Shown piece by piece: positions 42,562 through 51,876 of a stretch of 64,000 nt of DNA. Made by a program: the position numbers and the translations under genes. The notes under the pieces were generated by a model. The model saw nothing but the letters and a program-made list of their open reading frames with translations. It was not told the origin of the DNA and did no database searches. The stretch is from Pseudomonadota bacterium (GTDB lineage: Bacteria; Pseudomonadota; Gammaproteobacteria; Steroidobacterales; Steroidobacteraceae). Position 1 is the first letter of the stretch; every line of letters starts with the position of its first letter. Location of the stretch: positions 62,001 through 126,000 of the forward strand of contig JAEYUC010000095.1 in the NCBI GenBank assembly GCA_023433705.1, in the 5' to 3' direction.

Positions 42562-44532
42562 TCAGGAAGACCGGCGCTTGGCCCGGCGCGCGGGGACGCG
42601 GCGGCTGATCGGAGCGGCCTTCAACACCCGGGCCAGACTGGTCGCGAAGTCGCGCGTGGAAAGTGGCTTTTGCAGGACCTCGTCGGCATCGATTTCCGTC
42701 GTGCCCAGGTAGCCGCTCATCAGCACGACGGGTAGTGAGCCGCGCAGCCCGCGCATCTCGCGAATCAGCGCCGCCCCCGGCATTTCGGGCATGCGTTCGT
42801 CGGTGATCAGCGCGGCGAAGCGCTGCGGATCGGCGCGAAATGCCGCGAGCGCGGCCTTGCTCGAGGTGAATCCCACCGGCGCATAACCGAGCTCCCCGAG
42901 AATCCGCGTGGCGAGTTGCACGAGCGGCTCCTCGTCGTCGACGACCAGTACGGGCTGTCCCGCGCCGCGCGGCAGCGCCGATTCCTTTTCCTCCACGGAC
43001 CCGGCGGCGCTGCCGTGACGCGGTAGGTAGACCGTGAACGTGCTGCCGTTGCCCGGGACGCTGGTCACGTCAATGGCGCCGCCGAGATGGGTGACGATGC
43101 CGTGTACCAGGGAGAGACCCAGGCCGGTTCCGGTTCCCACTTCCTTGGTGGTGAAGAAGGGATCGAAGATGTGATCGACGATCCCCGGAGCGATCCCGGC
43201 GCCGGTATCCGCGACCGTCAGCACGATGTGTTCTCCAATACCGACGCCGCCGATCGTCGCAACGCGCGGCGACTCGACGCGTTCGGTGAGTAGTTCGATG
43301 CGCAGCGTTCCCCCGCCCGGCATCGCCTGGATGGCGTTGGTCGCGAGATTGGCGACCACCTGGTGCACCTGCGTCGCATCGCCCAGCACGGCGGCATGTC
43401 CGGCGCGCAGATTCGCGTGGGCCTTCACGCCCGTGGGCAACTTCCCCGAGACCAGGTCGAGCACTTCGCGGACCACGCCTTCGACGTGCACCGGCACGCG
43501 TTCGCCGACCGCGCTGCGACTGAAGGCCAGCACGCGATCGACGAGTGCGCGGCCGCGCTCGCCGGCGATGATGATGCTGTCGAGATCGCGCGCGAGGCGG
43601 CTGCCCGCGGGAGCATCACGCTGCGCCATCTCGCCATAACCCAGGATGGCGCCGAGGATGTTGTTGAAGTCGTGTGCGATGCCGCCCGCCAGCGTGCCCA
43701 TCGCCTCGAGGCGTTGCGCCTGGCGCAGCTTGCGCTCCATCGTTCCGAGCTCTTCTTCGGCCCGCTTGCGCTCGGTGATGTCTGTCGTCGAGCCGGCCCA
43801 ACGGATCACCTTGCCGGTGCTGTCGCGCCGGCAGATGCCCTGGAGACTGTGCCAGCGGATTTCGCCGCGAACGACATAGCGCACTTCCATCGAGAGCCGT
43901 TCACCCGTCCCCGCGAACAACTCGTTCCGCGCGGCCTCCCACCTGGCAAAGTCCTCCGGGTGCATCTTGATCTGTGCGCGGAAGTCGTCCCAGTTGGTCC
44001 AGGTATCCGGATCGTATCCGCCCATCTCGTACGCTCTCGGTGAGAGGAAGTATTCGTTGGTGGGAATGCGCCAGTCCCAGTACCCCGATTCGCTCGCGGC
44101 CATGGTGAGTTCGTAGCGCTCCTGGGATTCGCGCAAGGCCTCTTCGGCTCGCCTGCGTTCCGTCACATCCCGCACCGCGCCGGTCCAATGCGTGACCGCG
44201 CCGCCGGCATCGCGCGCTGTCTTTCCGGCGAGTTGCACCCAACGCGTCTCACCGTCGGGGCGGATGAAGCGGACCTCGAGGGTGCAGCGCTCCGACTTGC
44301 CGCCAAGGTGCTCGGCAAACGTCCGCACCACGAGCGGACGGTCCTCGGGATGGAACGGCAATCGCGCGAGAAGATCGTCGCGGCCCGCGAACGTCACACC
44401 TGGGGGGAGTCCGTAGATCTCCAGCAATCGTGGCGAGGTGTAGATCGTGTCCTCTGCGGCGATCCAGTCCCAGAAACCGTCGTCGCTCGCGTCCACGGCG
44501 CGCGCATATCGGGCAAGCACTTTGGAAGGCAC
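42562..44532 (-). CDS. Soluble PAS-PAS hybrid histidine kinase
   Basis: 656 aa from GTG 44532 (a longer frame to 44694 lacks family support). No membrane helix. Two PAS/PAC modules (about residues 8-125 and 135-265; HWTGAVRDVTERRRAEEAL marks the first PAC end), a coiled coil, a HisKA domain with the variant H-box GIAHDFNNILGAILGY, HATPase (DTGAGI, GTGTGLGLSLVHG) and a C-terminal receiver (VLVVDDEEP, Asp in LITDERMPEM). The HDFNN type is typical of NtrB-like/cytosolic redox or light-sensing kinases. Likely to signal to the OmpR-like regulator or the lone receiver nearby. Confidence 0.9.
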   Translation of the reverse strand: MPSKVLARYARAVDASDDGFWDWIAAEDTIYTSPRLLEIYGLPPGVTFAGRDDLLARLPFHPEDRPLVVRTFAEHLGGKSERCTLEVRFIRPDGETRWVQLAGKTARDAGGAVTHWTGAVRDVTERRRAEEALRESQERYELTMAASESGYWDWRIPTNEYFLSPRAYEMGGYDPDTWTNWDDFRAQIKMHPEDFARWEAARNELFAGTGERLSMEVRYVVRGEIRWHSLQGICRRDSTGKVIRWAGSTTDITERKRAEEELGTMERKLRQAQRLEAMGTLAGGIAHDFNNILGAILGYGEMAQRDAPAGSRLARDLDSIIIAGERGRALVDRVLAFSRSAVGERVPVHVEGVVREVLDLVSGKLPTGVKAHANLRAGHAAVLGDATQVHQVVANLATNAIQAMPGGGTLRIELLTERVESPRVATIGGVGIGEHIVLTVADTGAGIAPGIVDHIFDPFFTTKEVGTGTGLGLSLVHGIVTHLGGAIDVTSVPGNGSTFTVYLPRHGSAAGSVEEKESALPRGAGQPVLVVDDEEPLVQLATRILGELGYAPVGFTSSKAALAAFRADPQRFAALITDERMPEMPGAALIREMRGLRGSLPVVLMSGYLGTTEIDADEVLQKPLSTRDFATSLARVLKAAPISRRVPARRAKRRSS

Positions 44533-44767
44533 CTGGTGACTACTCCGAGCCCGCTCACTGGCACGACGAGCGCAAAAGCATACGCCGTCCGCTGCAGGGT
44601 CTGCAGCAAGATTGCATGTGACACAAAGGCGTCGCGCGCTGACGCAAGGGTTTCCTCGATGTCGCAAGCGGCATCCCGGAGCGCCGCTTCGCAATCAACC
44701 TGTGACATGGCGGGCGCTCAATGCATCGCCATGAGGAGCCGGCGCGGCTCACCTAAGGAGGAGTGCG

Positions 44768-45358
44768 ATGGATGCTCAACCCAATGCAGGCCTGTCGGCT
44801 ATCTTCCCGGAGCACGCGCTGTTCGATCCGATCATGGCGGATGCGGACAACACCCCGCGGCTCTCACCCCACCTGCGGTCGGCCATCGCGGATCTGTCCA
44901 GGGCTTTGAGCGAGGCGCTGCGCGTGGACCGCATCAACACGGTGCAGTATCTGCGCCGCGCTGAAAACTCGCTGCGGGCGATCGCCCGGCCGGAAATGCC
45001 GCCTCCGGCGAATCGCGGCCCCACGCTGGTCGCGTGGAAGCGCCGCCGTGTACTGGAACACATCGAAGCCAGACTCGGGACGCCGTTGAGGAACCGGGAT
45101 CTCGCCGCACTGGTGGATCTCAGCGAATTCCATTTCAACGTCGCGTTCCGCAACAGCGTGGGCGCCTCACCGCACGAATACCTGAGCCGGCGAAGAATCG
45201 AGCGTTCGCAGCAACTCATGCTCTCGACGGCCATGCCGCTGTGCGACATCGCGACCGAATGTGGCCTCGCCGACCAGGCGCACCTGTCGCGCCTGTTCCG
45301 GAAGCTCGTCGGAGAAACTCCGGCCGCCTGGCGGAAGAACCGCACCGCGGAAACCTGA
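44768..45358 (+). CDS. AraC-type helix-turn-helix regulator
   Basis: 196 aa with a strong AGGAGGAG ribosome binding site before ATG 44768. The C-terminal ~105 residues are the AraC DNA-binding domain (LRNRDLAALVDLSEFHFNVAFRNS; PLCDIATECGLADQAHLSRLFRKLVG). The N-terminal ~85 residues are not a known ligand-binding domain. It sits 53 nt ahead of an operon of NAD(P)-binding, HD, cupin and GST genes and is the likely regulator of it. Divergent from the PAS hybrid kinase across a 235 bp gap that otherwise only contains candidate operator half-sites. Confidence 0.88.
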   Translation: MDAQPNAGLSAIFPEHALFDPIMADADNTPRLSPHLRSAIADLSRALSEALRVDRINTVQYLRRAENSLRAIARPEMPPPANRGPTLVAWKRRRVLEHIEARLGTPLRNRDLAALVDLSEFHFNVAFRNSVGASPHEYLSRRRIERSQQLMLSTAMPLCDIATECGLADQAHLSRLFRKLVGETPAAWRKNRTAET

Positions 45359-45410
45359 AACACACATCGGCATTCCGCTCATCACTCCAGAGAACAAGAG
45401 GAGACAAGAC

Positions 45411-46169
45411 ATGAAGATCGTCGTCATCGGTGGCACCGGCCTCATCGGCGCCAAGCTGGTCAAACTACTTCGGGAGCGAGGCAAGGAGGTGCTGGCAGCT
45501 TCGCCGGCTACCGGCGTCAACACACTGACCGGCGAGGGTCTCGACACGGCGCTCGCCGGTGCGCAGAAGGTCGTCGACGTCTCGAATTCGCCGTCCTTCG
45601 CGGACGCCGCGGTCCTCGAGTTCTTCCGGACGTCCACCACCAACCTGCTCGCCGCGGAAGCGCGCGCGGGCGTGCGACATCACGTTGCGCTGTCGGTCGT
45701 GGGCGCGGACCGGTTGCCGCAAAGCGGCTATTTACGCGCGAAGATCGCGCAGGAAAACCTGATCAAGTCCGCGGGCGTGCCGTACTCCATCCTGCGCTCG
45801 ACGCAGTTCTTCGAGTTCATGGGCAGCATCGCGGACGCGGCCACGGAAGGAAACCAGGTACGACTGCCCACGGCCTACGTGCAGCCCATCGTCTCCGACG
45901 AAGTGGTGAGCGCGCTCGCCGATGTCACTCTCGGTGCGCCCGTCAACGGCACGGTCGAGGTCGCCGGCCCCGAGAAGTTCCGGCTCGACGAGCTGGTGCG
46001 CCGCGTATTGCGGACAAAAAACGACGCGCGCGACGTGACCGGAGATATCCACGCCCGTTACTACGGCACGGAGCTCGACGACGAATCGCTCGTTCCGCTC
46101 GTTCCCGGCAGCACGCCGCGGCTCGGCACCACGCGCTTCGAGACCTGGTTCGGCAGCGCTCTCAAGTAA
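45411..46169 (+). CDS. NAD(P)-binding atypical SDR (NmrA/NAD(P)H-binding type)
   Basis: 252 aa. Rossmann loop GGTGLIGAKLVKLL at residues 7-20, then VVDVSNSPSF and HHVALSVVGADRLPQSGYLRAK, as in NmrA-like/quinone-oxidoreductase-like proteins that lack the YxxxK catalytic pair in the classical place but keep Tyr and Lys nearby. It may reduce or sense quinones or aldehydes. Good AGAGGAG site before ATG 45411. First enzyme gene of the operon downstream of the AraC gene. Confidence 0.85.
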   Translation: MKIVVIGGTGLIGAKLVKLLRERGKEVLAASPATGVNTLTGEGLDTALAGAQKVVDVSNSPSFADAAVLEFFRTSTTNLLAAEARAGVRHHVALSVVGADRLPQSGYLRAKIAQENLIKSAGVPYSILRSTQFFEFMGSIADAATEGNQVRLPTAYVQPIVSDEVVSALADVTLGAPVNGTVEVAGPEKFRLDELVRRVLRTKNDARDVTGDIHARYYGTELDDESLVPLVPGSTPRLGTTRFETWFGSALK

Positions 46170-46188
46170 TCGACCTCGGGAGACCATC

Positions 46189-46893
46189 GTGAACGCCATG
46201 ACCGCAACCTCGTCGAGTCCACACCCGGAAATCTTTCCGGCCGCCTTTGCAACCCGCTCCCTCGGAGGCGTCCGGGTGCCGGACTCTCCGGTGATCACGC
46301 GCGCCATCGAATATGCACGCGAGAATGCCGAGCCCTATCTATTCAACCACGTCATGCGGTCATGGCTGTTCGCCGAGAGCCTGGCGCAGCTCAATCAAGT
46401 CGCGCATGACGGGGAAGTGCTCGCCGTCGCCACGCTGCTGCACGATCTCGGCCTCTCGGAGAAATTCGACGGACCGCTGCGCTTCGAGGTGGAAGCGGCC
46501 AACGCGGCGCGCAAGTTCGCGCAGCGCGAAGGCTTCGACGCGCGGCGTACGCAGCTCGTCTGGGACGGAGTAGCGCTGAACTCCACGCCTTCCATCGGCC
46601 TGCACAAGGAAACCGAGGTTTCACTTTGCACGCTGGGCATCGGGCTCGACTGGGGCGGCTGGGGATACGAGTCTCTCGAGAAGACGCAGATCGACGCGAT
46701 CATCGGCGCCTTTCCCAGGCTGCAGATGAAGCAACGATTCACGCGCGCGGTCTGCCGCATCTGCGAAACGCGGCCGGCGACCACCTACGACAATTTCGCG
46801 CGCGACTTCGGCCAGCGTTTCGTGACGGGTTACCAGGCGCCGTCGACGGTCGACTTGCTGTTCGCGGCGCCCTTCGAGGAGCAGGCGCCATGA
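46189..46893 (+). CDS. HD-domain protein (cyanamide hydratase-like)
   Basis: 234 aa. The metal-binding HD motif is in YLFNHVMRSWLF and ATLLHDLGLSEKF, with later Asp in VWDGVALNS. The arrangement resembles HD-superfamily cyanamide hydratase-like proteins, which hydrate nitriles or act on nucleotides; the substrate is unknown. Start GTG 46189 or ATG 46198. It is coupled to the next gene by ATGA. Confidence 0.8.
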   Translation: MNAMTATSSSPHPEIFPAAFATRSLGGVRVPDSPVITRAIEYARENAEPYLFNHVMRSWLFAESLAQLNQVAHDGEVLAVATLLHDLGLSEKFDGPLRFEVEAANAARKFAQREGFDARRTQLVWDGVALNSTPSIGLHKETEVSLCTLGIGLDWGGWGYESLEKTQIDAIIGAFPRLQMKQRFTRAVCRICETRPATTYDNFARDFGQRFVTGYQAPSTVDLLFAAPFEEQAP

Positions 46894-47249
46894 AACTCAG
46901 CCTCGATCCCACCCTCATGGCGCCGAGCCACGTGACCGCGGAGGGTGAGGCGCTGGCCGACTGGTACGACGCGCATCCGAGCATACGCCGACTCTGGGCC
47001 ATCCGCAGCGCGCTCGCCCTCAACGTGATCGTCACGCTGGAGCCCACGATGGACAACAGCGACACCTATCCAGCGTGGTTTGCGTGCAGCCGCGGATGGG
47101 CGCAGGAAATCCAGCTGCTCACCGGTGGCACCGTGTCGCTCGAGATGCTGGAGGAACCCCCGGTCTCCGAATTCGAGATCGGGCTCGATGGGGAAATCGT
47201 CGCCGCGCTCGACTGGCGCGACCCCTCTTCATTCTGGAAAGCCGATTAG
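46890..47249 (+). CDS. Small conserved-looking hypothetical protein
   Basis: 119 aa starting with ATG 46890, which overlaps the HD gene stop. Not recognised. It contains the regular DWYDAHPSIRRLWAIRS and ETP-like segments and a C-terminal WRDPSSFW, no signal peptide and no membrane segment. Genes with such a size often follow HD-domain or cupin genes, suggesting a small accessory subunit, but this is inference from position. Confidence 0.6.
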   Translation: MKLSLDPTLMAPSHVTAEGEALADWYDAHPSIRRLWAIRSALALNVIVTLEPTMDNSDTYPAWFACSRGWAQEIQLLTGGTVSLEMLEEPPVSEFEIGLDGEIVAALDWRDPSSFWKAD

Positions 47250-47256
47250 GTGACAC

Positions 47257-47640
47257 ATGAAAAAGTTGCTGATGTTGATTCCTTTCGTCGTCGGCATGGC
47301 CCAGGCCGAGGACGGCAAGCTCATCACGCCGCTGATGCTCAAGGAGCTCACGGACATCCCGGGCAAGGAGGCCCTGATGCTCACCGTGAACTATCCACCG
47401 GGCGGTGACGACGAGATCCATCGTCACGACGCGCACGCGTTCGTCTACGTGCTCGAAGGCAGCATCGTGATGCAGCTGAAGGGCGCTGCCCCGGTCACGC
47501 TCCGGCCCGGCCAGGTGTTCTACGAGGGTCCGAGCGACGTGCACATCGTCGGCCGGAACGCGAGCAAGACCGAGCCCGCGAAATTCCTCGTCGTACTGGT
47601 CAAGAACCGCGGTGTCGATCCGGTGCTTCCGGTCAAGTAG
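47257..47640 (+). CDS. Exported cupin-domain protein
   Basis: 127 aa with a signal peptide (MKKLLMLIPFVVGMAQA). The single cupin barrel shows the metal-binding pattern in DEIHRHDAHAFVYVLEGS and PSDVHIVGRNA. Members bind a metal and act as small dioxygenases, isomerases or sensors of sugars or aromatics. It lies 8 nt after the hypothetical gene and may use the same transcript. The 188 bp to the GST gene contains no gene. Confidence 0.85.
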   Translation: MKKLLMLIPFVVGMAQAEDGKLITPLMLKELTDIPGKEALMLTVNYPPGGDDEIHRHDAHAFVYVLEGSIVMQLKGAAPVTLRPGQVFYEGPSDVHIVGRNASKTEPAKFLVVLVKNRGVDPVLPVK

Positions 47641-47828
47641 TTTGCCCTCCGCCCGTCGCAACGAAGATGACGGGTGTCAGTTCGCCGAGGAGGCTGTTAC
47701 GGGGCGCGCACTTTCCATCCGTTCGTGCGCGGGACGACCCACGCCGGCGCAGTGTCCCTGCCAATGCCGGTCAGCCACGCGGCGAGGCGACGGGGCGGAG
47801 GCCATCTCGACAAGCCAGGAGAAATCGC

Positions 47829-48434
47829 ATGAAACTCTACTACTCGGCCGGCGCCTGCAGTCTCGCGTCGCACATCGCGCTGCTCGAGGCCGGGCTCGAA
47901 TTCGAACTCGAACGTGTCGACCTCAAGACCAAGCTGACCGAGACCGGCCGGGATTTCACCACGATCAATGCGAAGGGCTACGTTCCGGCGCTGGTGCTCG
48001 ACAGCGAGGACGTCGTGACCGAGAGCGCCGCGGTGCTCGACTGGATCGCGAGCCAGGCGCCGCACCTCGGCGTGGGCGGGACGCTGGGGCGGACGCACTT
48101 GCTGCAGTCGCTCGTGTACCTGTCCACCGAGATCCACAAGAGCTTCAGGCCCATCTTCATCGGCGCCGACGAACAGGAGCAGGTCCGCGCGGCGCAGTAC
48201 ATCCACAAGCGCCTGCGCTGGCTCGACGACCAGCGGGTGGGCAGGTACCTGTTCGGCGACGAGCCGACGGTCGCCGACTTCTATTTATTCGTGATGCTGC
48301 GCTGGGCGGCGAAATTCGACATCGCGATTCCGGAAGGGCTGGTCGCGTTGAAACTGCGCATGAATGAGCGACGCAATGTCCGCGAGGCCATCGAGTTCGA
48401 GGAAGCGCCCGCGAAACGCACCGGGACCGGGTGA
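47829..48434 (+). CDS. Glutathione S-transferase
   Basis: 201 aa. A thioredoxin-like N-terminal half (MKLYYSAGACSLASHIALLEAG; GYVPALVLDSEDVVTESAAVLDWIA) and an all-helical C-terminal half. SAGACSLASH is the beta-class catalytic region with the Cys10 shared by bacterial Beta GSTs. The AGGAG ribosome binding site (47818-47822) precedes ATG 47829. Likely conjugates or reduces electrophiles; end of the AraC-driven detoxification operon. Confidence 0.88.
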   Translation: MKLYYSAGACSLASHIALLEAGLEFELERVDLKTKLTETGRDFTTINAKGYVPALVLDSEDVVTESAAVLDWIASQAPHLGVGGTLGRTHLLQSLVYLSTEIHKSFRPIFIGADEQEQVRAAQYIHKRLRWLDDQRVGRYLFGDEPTVADFYLFVMLRWAAKFDIAIPEGLVALKLRMNERRNVREAIEFEEAPAKRTGTG

Positions 48435-48449
48435 CGCACGGAGTGAGTC

Positions 48450-48626
48450 ATGGACGATTCGATACTTTTACAAGCACTGACAGGTGTGGTTCCCGCCGCT
48501 TGCGACGCGGAAGCGGGCGAATTCCACCCGCCGGTCGACGTCAGCCCCGCCTGGCAGGGATGGCAAGTGGTCGACCCAGCCGCATCTAACAAAGGATTGG
48601 ATACGGATCAGCTGGACTTGCCATAG
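48450..48626 (+). CDS. Possible very small protein after the GST gene
   Basis: 58 codons from ATG 48450, with GGAG at 48440-48443 in front and 15 nt after the GST stop. No recognisable family, signal or membrane segment; the tail is Pro/Asp rich. Codon third positions are only moderately GC-rich, so this may be non-coding sequence between the GST and the sensor kinase. Confidence 0.3.
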   Translation: MDDSILLQALTGVVPAACDAEAGEFHPPVDVSPAWQGWQVVDPAASNKGLDTDQLDLP

Positions 48627-48672
48627 CGGCGCGCGTACGGTTTCGGATACTCCAATCCGCCAGGCCAGTCGA

Positions 48673-51600
48673 TTGCCTCACGCGAAGTTCGCATTGCCTG
48701 CGCTTCTCCTGCTGATCGCGGCGCCGCGCATTTCGGCCGAAACGGATCTTCATTCACAGGTTCCTGTCCAGGTCGCTGCCAAACCAGTCCGGATCCAAAT
48801 CGTGGAAGGCGACGACATCGCCTTCAGTCGTGTCGAAAACACGGAGGAGTTCTCGCAATCGCGCGTGGCGCAGATCGCGCAGGACGACAAGGGGTTCATG
48901 TGGTTCGGAACCGCCAATGGCCTCCATCGCTTCGACGGCTATGGCTACACGGTATTCGCCGGAAACTCGCGGTCGCGGAATCAGCTCGGCGGCGTGTACG
49001 TGTCGGCGATCACCAAGGACAGATCCGGCAGGCTCTGGATCGCCAGCGACCAGGGGCTCGATATGTTCGACCCGGTGAGTGGAATGTTTTCGCGAGTCGA
49101 ATACGCCGGCGGCGCGCCGCGGACTTCCGCGGTGATCCAAACCATCTACCAGGATCGATCGGGAACTGTCTGGTTGGGTACGAGCGCGGGTCTCTACGGG
49201 CTGGATTCCAACGGTCGGGCACGTGTGCACTTCGTGCACGACGAGGCCGACCCGGATTCGCTGGGAAGCAATGACGTCAAGTCGGCGCGGGAAGATCGCG
49301 ACGGCACGCTCTGGATCACGAACGGCGCAGGACTCGAAGCCATCGATCGTGACGATGGCCGGGTGCTCGTGCGGGTTCCATTGCGGGCGCCTCGTGAGAT
49401 CGGTTTTATCGAAGATCGACGCGGCACGTTGTGGATTTACCATGCGAGCGGCAGCGGACTCGCGACCTTCGATCGTTCGGCGCGAACGCTGACGAACTAC
49501 TCATTCGTCGATCCCGGCGGCGAAGCCGTGCCGCACTTCGGGGTCTACACGGCGCTGGAAGATCGCGAAGGAAACTTGTGGTTCGGCACGGGCGGGCAGG
49601 GGTTGTTTCGCTACGACGCTGATCGGCATCGCTTCATCCGCTACCGCAACAATTCTGGCGATCCGCAGAGTCTCAGCGGCGATGACATCGCCGCGCTGTT
49701 CCAGGACAGCCAGGACAACATCTGGGTGTCCTTTCACGGCATGCCGCTCAACTTGTTCCCGGCGCGACAACCCGCGTTCCGCAAGCTGCCGTCGCGGCCC
49801 GGTGCCGCCAACGAGCGCGCCGAGAAGATGGTCAACTCCGTCCTCGAGCTCGACGGGCAGTCGCTGTGGATCAGCTACGTGGGAATGTTGTTAGGCTACG
49901 ACGGGAAAACTGCCCAGCGGGAGGATCTCGGCCGCAGACTGGGGCTCACCTCTGACGTGATCTCGATGGCGCGGGATGCGCGCGGGTTCGTCTGGCTGGG
50001 CACCGTCGCCGATGGCCTGCTGCGGGTTGATTCCGCGGGCCGCGTGTCGCGCTACCAGCATGATGGTGACGATCCCGGCAGCATCGCGGGCGATACCGTC
50101 GACGACATCCTGGTGGATCATGCCCAGAACGTCTGGGTCGCCACGTGGGGAGGGCTGTCGCGTTTCGACGAAAAGAGCGGAAAGTTCGAGACATTCCGCC
50201 CGCGGGGCATGGCACCGAAGTATCTGGCCTTGGCAGAAGACGGTGCGCATCGTCTCTGGCTCGCCACACATCTATATGGCCTGCAGCGCTTCGATCCGGC
50301 CACCGGAGAATTCGTCACCTATCCGCCGACCGGGGCCGCGGGCGCGATCAGCAACGGTCGAGTGAACGCGGTACACGCAAGCGGCAACGGAACCATCTGG
50401 GCTGGAACGCAGGATGGACTGGATGCGTTGGACCCGACTACCGGCCGCATTCGCAACTATCGCGTCGATGACGGACTGCCTGGCAATGCGGTGAGCTGCA
50501 TTCTCGAGGACGAACGAGGTGGCCTCTGGCTGGGAACGAACAACGGCATCGCGCGGCTCGATTCGCGGACCGGTGAAGTCCGCAGCTTCACACGCGCCGA
50601 TGGGCTTCCCGGATCGGACTTCACGGGATGGGGCAGTTGCCATCGTGGTGCTTCGAATGAGATGTTCTTCGCCGGGTTCACCGGGGCTACGGCCTTTAAA
50701 CCTGAGCGCGTGCGTGAGCTGAGTTATGCGCCGTCGGTGGAGTTCACCGACCTGGTGATAGCTGGCAAACCTTTCCCGGAAGAACCCGCGGACGCTCGCC
50801 CCGCGGTCCTTCCCGATCTACCAGAGCTGACACTTCCGTATTCACGAAACACGTTTGCCGCGGGTTTCACCGCCTTGAGTTATGCGAACGCGCGATCGAA
50901 TCGCTACCGCTTCCGGCTAGTGGGTCTCGAGGATCAGTGGCATTTCGTCGGCAGCGATCGGCGCGTCGCCTCGTATAACTCGCTGCCGCCCGGGCGTTAT
51001 CGGCTGGAAGTGCAGGGGGCCACGAGTGCCGGTCCCTGGTCCGCGGTCCGCCACATTGATCTGACCATCCAGAAGCCGTGGTGGGAGACCACCGCCTTTC
51101 GCGTCGCCGTGGCCTTGCTGGTCTTCGGCATGGTCTGGTCGGCATATCGGGTCCGCGTGCGGCGCGTCACACGCCAATTCGAGATGCGCCTCAATGAACG
51201 CGTGGCGGAGCGGACTCGGATCGCCCGCGAATTGCACGACTCGCTGCTGCAAGGCTTCCACGGACTGATGTTCCGGCTGCAGGCGGTTCGCAACTCATTG
51301 CCAGCGCAACCAGTGCAAGCGGCGCGGGCGCTCGACGAGGCGTTGAGCCGCGGCGACGAAACGGTGGCGCAAGCGCGCGTCGCGGTAACCGACCTGCGTA
51401 CCTTCGGCGCGGGCGAGCCCGACCTCGAGACTGCGCTTCGCGCGATGGGTCATGACCTGCCCCTGATGTCGAGTGAGGATGCGCCCGTGTTTCGCGTCGT
51501 CGTCGAGGGCGAGCGCCGGATCCTGATTCCGCTGGTGCGAGACGATGTGTTGCAGATCGCGCGAGAGGCGTGCCGCAATGCCGTCATGCATGCGAAGGCG

Positions 51601-51876
51601 CGTGTCGTGCAAGTGGAGGTTACCTGGGGCGCCGAGCGTTTCACGCTGCGGGTTCGCGATGACGGAATCGGCCTGGACACGAAGCTGAATGCGCAGGGGC
51701 GCGATGGTCATTGGGGCCTTCAAGGTATGAGAGAGCGCACCCGGCAGCTGGGCGGCAATCTGCGGATTGACGGTGCAGGCGAATCCGGCACCGTGGTCGA
51801 GCTGTGTATTCCGGCGCTCCGCGCCTATGCGAAGCCGACTCGGGCCGATCGCGACCGGCGGTTACAGACTGACTGA
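48673..51876 (+). CDS. Propeller-type sensor histidine kinase (HisKA_3)
   Basis: 1067 aa from TTG 48673, chosen because a signal peptide (LPHAKFALPALLLLIAAPRISA) starts there; GTG 48484 gives a longer, implausible leader. About 12 two-component-regulator propeller repeats (GxLWIGTxxGL pattern: GFMWFGTANGLHRFDG, GRLWIASDQGLDMFD, and so on) fold into a periplasmic beta-propeller, followed by a Y_Y_Y domain, one membrane helix (AFRVAVALLVFGMVWSAY), a HisKA_3 dimerisation domain with RTRIARELHDSLLQGFHGL and a HATPase domain (DDGIG, HWGLQGMRERT). This class senses polysaccharides or other periplasmic ligands. The LuxR-type response regulator abuts it tail to tail. Confidence 0.88.
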   Translation: MPHAKFALPALLLLIAAPRISAETDLHSQVPVQVAAKPVRIQIVEGDDIAFSRVENTEEFSQSRVAQIAQDDKGFMWFGTANGLHRFDGYGYTVFAGNSRSRNQLGGVYVSAITKDRSGRLWIASDQGLDMFDPVSGMFSRVEYAGGAPRTSAVIQTIYQDRSGTVWLGTSAGLYGLDSNGRARVHFVHDEADPDSLGSNDVKSAREDRDGTLWITNGAGLEAIDRDDGRVLVRVPLRAPREIGFIEDRRGTLWIYHASGSGLATFDRSARTLTNYSFVDPGGEAVPHFGVYTALEDREGNLWFGTGGQGLFRYDADRHRFIRYRNNSGDPQSLSGDDIAALFQDSQDNIWVSFHGMPLNLFPARQPAFRKLPSRPGAANERAEKMVNSVLELDGQSLWISYVGMLLGYDGKTAQREDLGRRLGLTSDVISMARDARGFVWLGTVADGLLRVDSAGRVSRYQHDGDDPGSIAGDTVDDILVDHAQNVWVATWGGLSRFDEKSGKFETFRPRGMAPKYLALAEDGAHRLWLATHLYGLQRFDPATGEFVTYPPTGAAGAISNGRVNAVHASGNGTIWAGTQDGLDALDPTTGRIRNYRVDDGLPGNAVSCILEDERGGLWLGTNNGIARLDSRTGEVRSFTRADGLPGSDFTGWGSCHRGASNEMFFAGFTGATAFKPERVRELSYAPSVEFTDLVIAGKPFPEEPADARPAVLPDLPELTLPYSRNTFAAGFTALSYANARSNRYRFRLVGLEDQWHFVGSDRRVASYNSLPPGRYRLEVQGATSAGPWSAVRHIDLTIQKPWWETTAFRVAVALLVFGMVWSAYRVRVRRVTRQFEMRLNERVAERTRIARELHDSLLQGFHGLMFRLQAVRNSLPAQPVQAARALDEALSRGDETVAQARVAVTDLRTFGAGEPDLETALRAMGHDLPLMSSEDAPVFRVVVEGERRILIPLVRDDVLQIAREACRNAVMHAKARVVQVEVTWGAERFTLRVRDDGIGLDTKLNAQGRDGHWGLQGMRERTRQLGGNLRIDGAGESGTVVELCIPALRAYAKPTRADRDRRLQTD

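Noticed and set aside
48484..48672. GTG 48484 as start of the propeller kinase
   Set aside because: The added leader is Arg/Ser-rich, lacks a signal peptide and would bury the real one at TTG 48673.
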